The notes beneath the pieces were generated by a model. That model was not told the origin of the DNA. It saw only the letters and a program-made list of their open reading frames with translations, and searched no databases. A program made the translations under genes and the position numbers. From Alphaproteobacteria bacterium (GTDB lineage Bacteria > Pseudomonadota > Alphaproteobacteria > Puniceispirillales > Puniceispirillaceae), in contig JADHLI010000002.1 of assembly GCA_016780775.1 (NCBI GenBank), forward strand, positions 62,001 to 126,000: 64,000 nucleotides of DNA, in the 5' to 3' direction. Below, piece after piece: positions 28,959 through 35,933 of the stretch. Numbering within the stretch: position 1 is the first letter of the stretch; each line of letters starts with the position of its first letter.

Positions 28959-29483
28959 TCAAATGCCCTGATATTTGTGATATGAAGTCGGCTGAAACGT
29001 CCTGAAAACAGCCTGTAAAGGCTCTGGAAATTTCCGCGGCCCATCTTCTATATCCACCCAAGCAGCTTTGACTAAAACTCTGGCAAAATTAAGGCCATTA
29101 TGAAGAGAATTGATATCTTGTTGTAAAAGGGTGGATGCCCCGCCCAAATGAGCACAGGTTGTTTCCACATATAGCTGGTCATGCAAGTGCGCAGGGCTGT
29201 GATAGTCAGTTTCGATATGGGTAATAACAAAACCCTGCTGGCGTTCACGAAGCCAATGCTGAACATCAAACTTGCAGGCGCGCAACAAGGCAGATCGCGC
29301 CCGTTCAGCAAAATTCAGGTAGGTTGCGTGATAGACAATGCCGCCAGCGTCAATATCCTCATATTGCACAGTAACGCCATAAATATGGCGATGCTGAGCT
29401 GGGTTTGAGCGGTCAATAAAGCCATCAAGACCTATCGCGGCCTGTTTAATCGTAGCATCTATGTTTTCTGGACTATCTGGCAC
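28959..29483 (-). CDS. ybgC: YbgC family acyl-CoA thioesterase (Tol-Pal associated)
   Basis: YbgC is a hot-dog-fold acyl-CoA thioesterase encoded with tol-pal genes in many proteobacteria; its link to envelope function is not settled. The 174-aa protein has the catalytic motif QYEDIDAGGIVYHATYLNFAERARS (Asp about residue 44). The later hot-dog strands include VITHIETDYHSPAHLHDQLYVET. An extra 30 residues precede the domain. The only in-frame start is a GTG at 29483. Downstream, 156 bp separate it from tolQ; ruvB lies 54 bp upstream on the same strand. Confidence 0.93.
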   Translation of the reverse strand: MPDSPENIDATIKQAAIGLDGFIDRSNPAQHRHIYGVTVQYEDIDAGGIVYHATYLNFAERARSALLRACKFDVQHWLRERQQGFVITHIETDYHSPAHLHDQLYVETTCAHLGGASTLLQQDINSLHNGLNFARVLVKAAWVDIEDGPRKFPEPLQAVFRTFQPTSYHKYQGI

Positions 29484-29537
29484 GATTTCAAAAACCCATC
29501 ATTGTTATCATAATTCAGTAAAGAGCTGTTTATTTTC

Positions 29538-30620
29538 TTAATCATTTGATTCTAGGTCAGTCTGGCTAGCAGATGCAAGCAGATCAAGCTGGCGGGTAGC
29601 TTCTGCTGGCGCATCCAGCCCCAAATAGGTCCAGCCCGCAGGAGATAAACATCGCCCACGCGGTGTGCGAATTAATAAGCCAGTCTGCAACAAATAGGGC
29701 TCTATCACTTCTTCAAGCATATCGCGCTGCTCAGACAGCACCGCTGCCAGCGTTTCCACCCCTACAGGACCGCCGCCATAGGAGGTGGCAAGGCAGGATA
29801 AATACCGCCTATCCATGCTATCAAGACCTTTTGCGTCTACTTCTAGCCGGCCTAATGCTTCATCGGCAATATTTGCGCTCACCTCGCCTGCCCCTGCGAC
29901 CAGCGCAATATCGCGCACCCGCCGCAACAACCGGCCAGCCACCCTTGGCGTGCCACGCGAACGTTGGGCAATTTCAAGCGCGCCATCACTGGTAAGCGGC
30001 ATATCTAGCTTGGTTGCTTGCCGGTTTAAGATCGCCACAAGCTCTTGCGGGGTGTAGAACTGCATGCGCATCTGAATACCAAAACGGTCACGCAAAGGCG
30101 TTGTTAGCAAACCAGAGCGAGTGGTGGCACCAACTAGAGTAAATCGGGGTAAATCAATACGCACCGAACGCGCAGAAGGCCCCTCGCCAATGATAAGATC
30201 AAGCTGAAAATCTTCCATCGCCGGATATAACACTTCTTCAACAGCCGGGTTTAGACGGTGAATCTCATCAATAAACAACACATCGCGCGGCGCAAGATTA
30301 GTAAGCAAAGCCGCCAGATCGCCAGCCCGCGCAATTACCGGCCCAGAAGTTGCCCGAAAGCCGACCCCAAGCTCGTTTGCGATAATTTGTGCCATGGTCG
30401 TTTTACCAAGACCAGGAGGACCATGCAAAAGGGTGTGGTCCATGGCTTCGCTACGCTGGCTAGCTGCATGAATAAAGGTTTCTAAATTCGCACGCCCCTG
30501 ACCCTGACCGATGAATTCCGCCAGCATTAACGGGCGCAAGGCAGGATCTTGTGCGCCTTGTGCCTCGCCATCTATAAGGCGGTCTATCTCTGGGGAAATC
30601 GTTGGAGGGGTTTCTGTCAC
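29538..30620 (-). CDS. ruvB: Holliday junction branch migration helicase RuvB
   Basis: RuvB is the hexameric AAA+ motor that drives branch migration with RuvA. The 360-aa protein has [19 protein letters not shown], Walker [17 protein letters not shown], Walker [12 protein letters not shown], and the arginine-finger region [18 protein letters not shown]. The C-terminal winged helix carries [15 protein letters not shown]. The start is GTG at 30620. It follows ruvA by 94 bp and belongs to the ruvC-ruvA-ruvB series. Confidence 0.97.
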   Translation of the reverse strand: MTETPPTISPEIDRLIDGEAQGAQDPALRPLMLAEFIGQGQGRANLETFIHAASQRSEAMDHTLLHGPPGLGKTTMAQIIANELGVGFRATSGPVIARAGDLAALLTNLAPRDVLFIDEIHRLNPAVEEVLYPAMEDFQLDLIIGEGPSARSVRIDLPRFTLVGATTRSGLLTTPLRDRFGIQMRMQFYTPQELVAILNRQATKLDMPLTSDGALEIAQRSRGTPRVAGRLLRRVRDIALVAGAGEVSANIADEALGRLEVDAKGLDSMDRRYLSCLATSYGGGPVGVETLAAVLSEQRDMLEEVIEPYLLQTGLLIRTPRGRCLSPAGWTYLGLDAPAEATRQLDLLASASQTDLESND

Positions 30621-30714
30621 GCGCTTATCTCTTTTATAATCTTAACCTCTGGTTTAGCCATAATGCCCGTAACCGCCAAGCATTCATTAGCCAATATTAC
30701 TTCAGGCTGTTTTC

Positions 30715-31341
30715 CTACGCGCTTCCCATTTGTTTTAATGCCGCCGCAATCAGTGCTGAAATGTCGCCATCTGTGTCTTGTTTTTGCGCGGTTTGCAGAG
30801 CGGTAAACGCCTCTGTGCGAGAATAGCCTAGATTGACCAGAGCTGAAAGCGCATCTTGCATAACCATATTTTGCGCGGCTGTTTGGGGATCAGTGCTGAT
30901 ACTAGCATCAGATGTAGCTGCCATACCTGCCCCAGCCAGAGAGCCGGTTTTTTGCGCCAACTCATTAACAATCCGCAAAGCGAGTTTTGGGCCAATACCA
31001 TCTGCTCTAGCTACCATCGCTTTATCCCCGGCTAAAATAGCCTGTGCCAGCTCATCTGGCGTTAGCACGGTTAAAATGGAAAGCGCCGCTTTCGCCCCCA
31101 CCCCTTGTACGGTCTGCAACAACCGGAAGGCAGAACGCTCACCCTCGCTGGCAAAGCCATAAAGGGTCATAGAATCCTCACGCACTACCAGCTCTGTCAG
31201 CACGGTGACTTCTGAGCCAATGCCGCCAAGCTGGGATAAGCTGCGCCCACTGGCAAAAACCTGATAGCCAACCCCCATCACATCCAGCACCAGATAGGTT
31301 AAATCCCTGGCAACTATCTGGCCCTTAAGCTGTGCTATCAT
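30715..31341 (-). CDS. ruvA: Holliday junction branch migration protein RuvA
   Basis: RuvA binds the four-way junction as a tetramer and loads RuvB. The 208-aa protein has the OB-fold start MIAQLKGQIVARDLTYLVLD and the helix-hairpin-helix segments (LLQTVQGVGAKAALSIL and ARADGIGPKLALRIVNEL). A flexible Ala/Ser-rich linker leads to the C-terminal RuvB-binding domain (ALSALVNLGYSRTEAFTAL). The ATG at 31341 has AAGGAG nine bases upstream. It sits 38 bp after ruvC. Confidence 0.96.
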   Translation of the reverse strand: MIAQLKGQIVARDLTYLVLDVMGVGYQVFASGRSLSQLGGIGSEVTVLTELVVREDSMTLYGFASEGERSAFRLLQTVQGVGAKAALSILTVLTPDELAQAILAGDKAMVARADGIGPKLALRIVNELAQKTGSLAGAGMAATSDASISTDPQTAAQNMVMQDALSALVNLGYSRTEAFTALQTAQKQDTDGDISALIAAALKQMGSA

Positions 31342-31379
31342 CGTGAGCAGCTCCTTTGTTTTAATTATGTCCTATCAAA

Positions 31380-31937
31380 CTAGCCAAGCTGGTCTTGCTT
31401 GGCTAGGGCAGCGGCAATGGCACTTTCCAGCCCGCCAGATGGTTCTGGTGCGCTTTTTTCTGAGGCCAGTTTTGAGCTTCCCCCTTGCAGACCAGAAATG
31501 GCCATAGCCAGCGCATCACCTGCATCAAACGGCGGCGTTTTGATATTTAGGAGCCGCGCCACCATTTCTGATACCTGTCTTTTATCTGCTTTGCCAGTGC
31601 CGGTTACAGCTTGTTTTACGCGCCGCGCAGAAATCTCATAAAGGGGCAGATTAGCGCGCCCACATACCATCACTGCAACCCCGCGCGCCATTCCCAAACG
31701 CAAGGCTGAACGGGGGTTATTTACCACAAAAATCTCTTCAATAATTGCAGCTTCCGGCTGCTCAGTAGCAATTATTTCTTCTAGCTGTTGGCCTATTTCG
31801 GCCAGCCTTTGTGTATCTGCCTCACGGGCAGTGCTACGGATAACGCCGTGACGGTGATAACAAAGCCGCGCCCCTTGCAAAGATACCAGACCCCAGCCCG
31901 TTGCGCTTAGACCTGGATCAATGCCCAGCATCAACAT
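31380..31937 (-). CDS. ruvC: Crossover junction endodeoxyribonuclease RuvC
   Basis: RuvC cuts Holliday junctions symmetrically. The 185-aa protein keeps the four acidic catalytic positions of the RNase H-like fold: GIDPGLSATGWG near the start, AIIEEIFVVNNPRSALRLG in the middle, and DAGDALAMAISG near the end. The last 25 residues form a variable tail. The ATG at 31937 has GAGG eight bases upstream; a second ATG lies two codons on. The start is 3 bp after the yebC stop. Confidence 0.96.
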   Translation of the reverse strand: MLMLGIDPGLSATGWGLVSLQGARLCYHRHGVIRSTAREADTQRLAEIGQQLEEIIATEQPEAAIIEEIFVVNNPRSALRLGMARGVAVMVCGRANLPLYEISARRVKQAVTGTGKADKRQVSEMVARLLNIKTPPFDAGDALAMAISGLQGGSSKLASEKSAPEPSGGLESAIAAALAKQDQLG

Positions 31938-31940
31938 CTG

Positions 31941-32684
31941 CTATGCCTCAATTTTGCCCATAATCTCATCAGAAATCTCAAAATTAAAGGACAAGCTCTG
32001 CACATCGTCATTATCTTCGAGCGCGTCAATGAATTTTAACAGTGTCCGAGCTTGGTCTTCATCAACCGACAGCTCATTCTGGGCAATCCAAGTTAGCTCT
32101 GCTTCCATCGGGTCACCAAAGGCTTCTTGCAAAGCCTCGCGCACTGCATTGAAATCTTCAGGTGCACAGGTCACAACATGACTATCATCATCCGATTCAA
32201 CATTGTCTGCACCGGCTTCTAGCGCGGCTTCAAACATGGCATCTGCATCGCCAACACTGCCCTCAAAGACAATCTGTCCAACTTTATCAAACATAAAGCT
32301 AACTGAGCCTGTCTCACCAAGACTGCCCCCAAATTTATTAAAGGCTGCACGCACCTCAGAGGCCGTGCGGTTACGGTTATCGGTCATCGCTTCAACAATA
32401 AAAGCGGTACCACCGACCCCATACCCTTCATACCGGATTTCCTCATACTGCTCGCCTTCACCGCCTTCGGCTTTTTTCAGCACCCGCTCAATATTATCTT
32501 TTGGCATATTGGCTGCCCGTGCCGCCAGCAATGCACCGCGAAGACGTGGATTACTTGCCGGGTCTGTGCCACCTCTTGCCGCTACCGCAAGCTCTTTTAT
32601 CAAGCGTGTAAAGATTTTAGCGCGCTTTTTATCCTGCGCGCCTTTGCGGTGTTGAATATTTTTAAATTTGGAATGGCCTGCCAT
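31941..32684 (-). CDS. YebC/PmpR family DNA-binding regulator or translation factor
   Basis: This 247-aa protein belongs to the YebC/TACO1 family, members of which act as transcriptional regulators or help ribosomes through proline stretches. The family start MAGHSKFKNIQHRKGAQD is exact. Also present are GGTDPASNPRLRGALLAARAANMPKDNIERVLKKAEG, YEGYGVGGTAFIVEAMTDNRNRT and FNKFGGSLGETGSVSFMFD. It precedes ruvC by 3 bp in the widespread yebC-ruvC arrangement. A role in polyproline translation would suit TolA with its twelve prolines, but that is speculation. Confidence 0.95.
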   Translation of the reverse strand: MAGHSKFKNIQHRKGAQDKKRAKIFTRLIKELAVAARGGTDPASNPRLRGALLAARAANMPKDNIERVLKKAEGGEGEQYEEIRYEGYGVGGTAFIVEAMTDNRNRTASEVRAAFNKFGGSLGETGSVSFMFDKVGQIVFEGSVGDADAMFEAALEAGADNVESDDDSHVVTCAPEDFNAVREALQEAFGDPMEAELTWIAQNELSVDEDQARTLLKFIDALEDNDDVQSLSFNFEISDEIMGKIEA

Positions 32685-32819
32685 CTGCTTCGGCTCCGCT
32701 TATCAATCGTCATCTGAAATCGGAATATATTTAATCCTGTGTCTGATATAGCAGAAGGGCAATTAAGAAAAAAGATAACGAGGCTAATTTCTTTTTTTAT
32801 CTGCGTGTTGCCGCCTAAC

Positions 32820-33632
32820 CTAGGAAGCAGGCGCAAGCACGCCATCTTTTCGAATTTGGCGTACTTCTGTGGCAAGACCCGTATCAGGACTGATATCTAC
32901 TAGCACACCGCACAAGCTAGGTATGCCGGTTGCGACAGCCAGTTTTCCGGCTGGCTGGCCGTTAAAACGCCCCGTTGCTGCTTCTTTTTGCATGCCGATA
33001 ACCGAATTATAATCACCGCACATGCCTGCATCACTTTGATAAGCTGTTCCCTTAGGCAGAATGCGCGTGTCTGAGGTAGGAATATGGGTGTGCGTTCCTA
33101 CTACCAGTGAGGCTCTGCCATCCATATGAAAGCCCATCGCACATTTCTCAGAGGTTGCCTCACCATGAAAATCCAAAACCAGCGCGTCTACCGCCTCTCC
33201 TAGCCTCATTTCAGCCAGAAGTTTGTCTGCGCACGCAAAGGCATTTTCATTTTCTGCCATAAATAAATTAGCCATAATGTTCATCACGCCGAGCCGTTGT
33301 CCTTTTTCATTTTGAACAATCACATGACCAGACCCCGGAAAGGCAGCATTCATGTTTTCAGGGCGCAATAATCGGGGCTGGCTTGCCATATAGGGGCTTA
33401 TCTCTGACTTATCAAAAGCATGATTACCAGTAGTTAAAACATCAATTCCCGCTGCAAATAGCGCATCACAAATGGGCGGGGTTACCCCAAAACCACCCGC
33501 AGCATTTTCACAATTTGCGATAACAAAATCACAACCTAATTCACTGCGCATAACGGGCACTGTCTCTATCACTGCTTGCCGGGCAGCGCGGCCAACAATA
33601 TCCCCTAGAAAAAGAACTCGCACGGTTTTCAT
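32820..33632 (-). CDS. YmdB-like metallophosphoesterase (TIGR00282 family)
   Basis: This 270-aa calcineurin-like phosphoesterase shows FLGDIVGRAARQAV with the first metal-binding Asp, NCENAAGGFGVTPP, TTGNHAFDKSEI, VLDFHGEATSEKCAMGFHMDG and VVGTHTHIPTSD, which together supply the di-metal site. Homologues such as Bacillus YmdB hydrolyse cyclic nucleotides and affect sporulation and biofilm choice; the role in alphaproteobacteria is not established. It lies between 5-formyl-THF cyclo-ligase and yebC on the same strand. AAGGGT is close to the ATG. Confidence 0.92.
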   Translation of the reverse strand: MKTVRVLFLGDIVGRAARQAVIETVPVMRSELGCDFVIANCENAAGGFGVTPPICDALFAAGIDVLTTGNHAFDKSEISPYMASQPRLLRPENMNAAFPGSGHVIVQNEKGQRLGVMNIMANLFMAENENAFACADKLLAEMRLGEAVDALVLDFHGEATSEKCAMGFHMDGRASLVVGTHTHIPTSDTRILPKGTAYQSDAGMCGDYNSVIGMQKEAATGRFNGQPAGKLAVATGIPSLCGVLVDISPDTGLATEVRQIRKDGVLAPAS

Positions 33633-33701
33633 ACCCTTCTAGCCCCGCAAAGGGACACCTTAACCCCAGTTAACCCATCACCTAGCCAGCCCATAACATG
33701 G

Positions 33702-34286
33702 TCAACCAATGATTAGACCAGATGGGGTTAGCACGCCATCTAATCGCTGGTCAAACAGCCCAGTTGGCACACTATCAACTTTCTGGTCATCATAAGCGAC
33801 ACCAATTGCCGATACCGTATTACCTGTATCAGCAAGGCTGGCAAGAGTGCGGTCATAAAATCCGCCGCCATAGCCCAACCTGTTCAATTTTCCATCATAG
33901 GCCAGCATGGGCACAAGCATTAAATCTGGTACTAATTCAGGTCTATTTGCAAAGGGCTGGCGCGTATTATATGGCCCTATATCCAGCTCTTCTCCTAGCT
34001 GCCAGTGATGAAAGCTCAGCGCTGTTCCGGGCGTGCCTGTTATCGGCAAACAAAGCGTTACCTCAGGCCTTATGGCAAGAGCAGAAAGCAGCGGGAACAC
34101 ATCTAACTCGCTCTTAATCGGCCAATAGCCAGCAATATTTCGGGGATGAAATTCAGTGATAAGATGTTCTGCAAACGCCGGCAGCTTTTCAGCAGCATCA
34201 GGACATGCCTGACGTGCCGCCATACGCAACGCTGCCGCCTTTTTCCGCGCTTCAGCTTTTATCTTATCGCTGCCGGATTGCGTCAT
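33702..34286 (-). CDS. 5-formyltetrahydrofolate cyclo-ligase
   Basis: This enzyme (5-FCL, YgfA, MTHFS) converts 5-formyl-THF to 5,10-methenyl-THF with ATP. The 194-aa protein has the N-terminal helix with basic residues, IAGYWPIKSELDVFPLL, and the nucleotide- and Mg-binding C-terminal block DLMLVPMLAYDGKLNRLGYGGGFYDRTL, followed by IGVAYDDQ. It lies just downstream of 6S RNA and zapA, the same order as E. coli zapA-ssrS-ygfA. Its 5' region holds a 15-bp duplication (34313-34341). Confidence 0.94.
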   Translation of the reverse strand: MTQSGSDKIKAEARKKAAALRMAARQACPDAAEKLPAFAEHLITEFHPRNIAGYWPIKSELDVFPLLSALAIRPEVTLCLPITGTPGTALSFHHWQLGEELDIGPYNTRQPFANRPELVPDLMLVPMLAYDGKLNRLGYGGGFYDRTLASLADTGNTVSAIGVAYDDQKVDSVPTGLFDQRLDGVLTPSGLIIG

Positions 34287-34312
34287 CTAAATCCCAATTT
34301 CCTGAATATCAC

Positions 34313-34341
34313 AATTCTGTATTTCAAAATTCTGTATTTCA
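34313..34341. repeat. 15-bp tandem duplication upstream of 5-FCL
   Basis: AATTCTGTATTTCA occurs twice with a 15-bp period (34313-34326 and 34328-34341) between the 5-FCL start and the end of the 6S RNA gene. No coding or regulatory role is evident. Confidence 0.8.
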
Positions 34342-34411
34342 CTGCTCGGGGATAACATCAAAAATAGTCTAAATCATTCCGGATAATGTTTAAAAATGCG
34401 CACTTAATCTT

Positions 34412-34576
34412 AAAAAGTGACAGCCAGGACAGCCGTTGGATGTTTTCATCCTCTGTGGCCTGTTAGACAGGTGGGCGCCGCAATAGCAAAATCGCAACTT
34501 TGCCAGTGGTAGCTCCCGACAGAAGATTATGGCCCCAGGGATCGAAATACCGAGCGCGAAGCCCAGCTATCACCTC
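34412..34576 (-). ncRNA. ssrS: 6S RNA
   Basis: 6S RNA binds sigma-70 RNA polymerase and mimics an open promoter. The minus-strand transcript has a 12-bp closing helix, GUGAUAGCUGGG (34573-34562) with CCUGGCUGUCAC (34428-34417), followed by a U-run. Inside are the typical alphaproteobacterial pieces GAUCCCUGGGGCC and GGGAGCUACC on the 5' side and GCCCACCUG on the 3' side, framing the central bubble. Length (about 160 nt) and position between zapA and 5-FCL agree with the conserved synteny. A plausible promoter upstream is TTGAAA, 17 bp, TAGCTT, near the zapA stop. Confidence 0.88.
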
Positions 34577-34605
34577 CTAGAAGCTAGGCCAGTTTAGGTT
34601 ATTTT

Positions 34606-34983
34606 TCAAGTTATGCTATCGAGCTGATCTTTTAGGCCACGTAGTTTGGATGCCATCGCTTCTAGCTGACCTGCTAGCATTGCCTCTGCCTCTGCTGACA
34701 TGGCGCTGTTATCTGGGCCAGATTCCGCGCTATTTTCCCCAAGTGCCGAGCTGCCAACAGATGCCGGGTTGCCAATTTGTAGCGTGTATTTCTGGTCAGC
34801 AAGGATAAGGGCAGCCATGGCTAGCAGGCGCGTATCACCAAGCTGACCCGCATCAGACTTCACCGCGGTGATAATATCATCCACCTCTTTGGCTAGCGCT
34901 TCGATATGCGCTTCCTCACCTGGCCCACATCCCATCTGATAGGGCTGGCCATTTAGTCTGACTGTTACGACTGATTGTGCCAT
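34606..34983 (-). CDS. zapA: Cell division protein ZapA
   Basis: ZapA bundles FtsZ protofilaments and stabilises the Z ring. The 125-aa protein has the N-terminal globular domain VTVRLNGQPYQMGCGPGEE and HIEALAKEVDDIITAVK, then DTRLLAMAALILADQKY. A C-terminal coiled coil (about residues 90-125) ends in LEAMASKLRGLKDQLDSI. Its ATG overlaps the stop of the upstream coiled-coil gene (TAATG), so the two are translationally coupled. 6S RNA follows directly downstream. Confidence 0.9.
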   Translation of the reverse strand: MAQSVVTVRLNGQPYQMGCGPGEEAHIEALAKEVDDIITAVKSDAGQLGDTRLLAMAALILADQKYTLQIGNPASVGSSALGENSAESGPDNSAMSAEAEAMLAGQLEAMASKLRGLKDQLDSIT

Positions 34984-35264
34984 TAATGCAGAACCTCATC
35001 CGATACATTAGCGTTATCTTCTTCCTCACCATCGATGAGCGCACTTGCTTTTGCTATCATTTGGCGCAGCGCTTCTAGCTCTGCTCTTAACATATCTGCG
35101 GACATGCCCGAATCAGCTCGGGGGGAGACAGCGCTAATGTCACTTGAATTTTCGCTAGCTTTGGCGGCGCTGAACTTACCAGCTTTATCCAGAATGGTTC
35201 TGTCCAGCTCTTTGATAGCGTCTTGCAAGCCCTGCAATGCGGTTTCTAATTTAAGCCCTGTCAT
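34983..35264 (-). CDS. Small coiled-coil protein encoded with zapA
   Basis: A 93-aa soluble protein with two helical heptad-rich segments (LETALQGLQDAIKELDRTIL and MLRAELEALRQMIAKASALI) joined by a Ser/Ala-rich linker. The tail is acidic (GEEEDNANVSDEVLH). Comparable small coiled-coil proteins, sometimes annotated DUF4164, precede zapA in other alphaproteobacteria. A ZapA-partner or Z-ring role is inferred from the TAATG overlap. The sequence is too simple for a firm family call. Confidence 0.72.
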   Translation of the reverse strand: MTGLKLETALQGLQDAIKELDRTILDKAGKFSAAKASENSSDISAVSPRADSGMSADMLRAELEALRQMIAKASALIDGEEEDNANVSDEVLH

Positions 35265-35350
35265 CTGCGCGGTGCCCTATCCCTCAAATTAATTTTGTAT
35301 TGCGCTCTGCGATAAGCCTACCGTTTTTTTAAGGAAACACCGCCCAAGCA

Positions 35351-35448
35351 AAGTTTTAGCCGTCCCAAGTTTTAGCTATCCCAAGTTCTAGCTGTCCCAA
35401 AGTCTTAGCTATCCCAAAGTTTTAGATGTCCCATGTTCTAGCTGTCAT
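35351..35448. repeat. Degenerate 16-17 bp tandem repeat, six units
   Basis: Units are AAGTTTTAGCCGTCCC, AAGTTTTAGCTATCCC, AAGTTCTAGCTGTCCC, AAAGTCTTAGCTATCCC, AAAGTTTTAGATGTCCC and ATGTTCTAGCTGTCAT. The variable middle keeps TTAGC or CTAGC, and most units end in TCCC. They are contiguous, without spacers, and lie between the zapA operon and tkt. The divergence between units shows that the array is older than the other short repeats in this window. Confidence 0.9.
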
Positions 35449-35603
35449 AGGCAAATTGAGCTATCAACGCAGCCACAGCGAGACGCTAACACCAACAGCC
35501 CATGATTAACAATTATCGTGCGCTGATTAAGTTAAAAAAACAAGTCTGACAATATGTTGTTCTGCGTCCTTTACCCAGCGCCTTACGCAGCCATCTATTT
35601 CTA

Positions 35604-35726
35604 TTGCTTGGATTCAAGCAAACTACAGGGATGCGCACACGCATACTCAAAGCCTGTTGACCAGATGGGCAGAAGGCGAATTCAAGCTTTTGTGGCCTTG
35701 CATTACCGCCACGAATCGGCAAAGGC
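35604..35726. other. Cluster of three stem-loops, possible structured RNA
   Basis: TTGCTTG/CAAGCAA (35604-35610 with 35615-35621, 4-nt loop) is followed by ATGCG/CGCAT (35631-35644, 4-nt loop) inside ACAGG/CCTGT (35625-35629 with 35653-35657). The third stem is GCCTTGC/GCAAAGGC (35695-35701 with 35719-35726, one bulge). No known RNA family is recognised, and I checked by eye for tmRNA, SRP RNA and RNase P landmarks without success. The strand is undecided. Confidence 0.4.
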
Positions 35727-35862
35727 TAGAAGCGGTGTTTGGATGAAATATTCGAACCCCAACCAGAAGCAGAGGCCTTGTTTTTTGAGCCAAGCTAGGC
35801 CGCAACCAATATTTTAGCGGAAAAATGCCTGTTAAAATCTTGCGCAAAGTTTGGCTATAGCC

Positions 35863-35891
35863 TTGATTGTCTGGGTCTGTCCATATATAGC
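35863..35891 (+). promoter_or_regulatory. Promoter of tkt
   Basis: TTGATT (35863-35868), a 17-bp spacer and TATAGC (35886-35891) form a sigma-70-like promoter about 40 bp upstream of the tkt start codon. Confidence 0.6.
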
Positions 35892-35933
35892 CCTATGATG
35901 AGGATACTGGCTAATTGAATAAGAAAGACTGAT

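Larger units (their letters stand above)
35265..35933. other. 670-bp gene-free stretch upstream of tkt
   Basis: No convincing protein gene is present; short open frames on both strands (for example 35513-35722 minus and 35554-35817 plus) have no recognisable family or ribosome binding site. What it does hold is a six-unit tandem repeat (35351-35448), a cluster of three stem-loops (35604-35726) and the tkt promoter (35863-35891). A run of seven A at 35535-35541 would be a U-tract for a minus-strand transcript leaving the stem-loop cluster. Confidence 0.7.

Noticed and set aside
35351-35448. CRISPR array
   Set aside because: Units are contiguous, 16-17 bp and degenerate, with no spacers, and no cas genes are present.
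35513-35817. Short protein-coding frames on both strands in the tkt upstream gap
   Set aside because: They overlap each other, lack ribosome binding sites and family likeness, and contain the stem-loop cluster.
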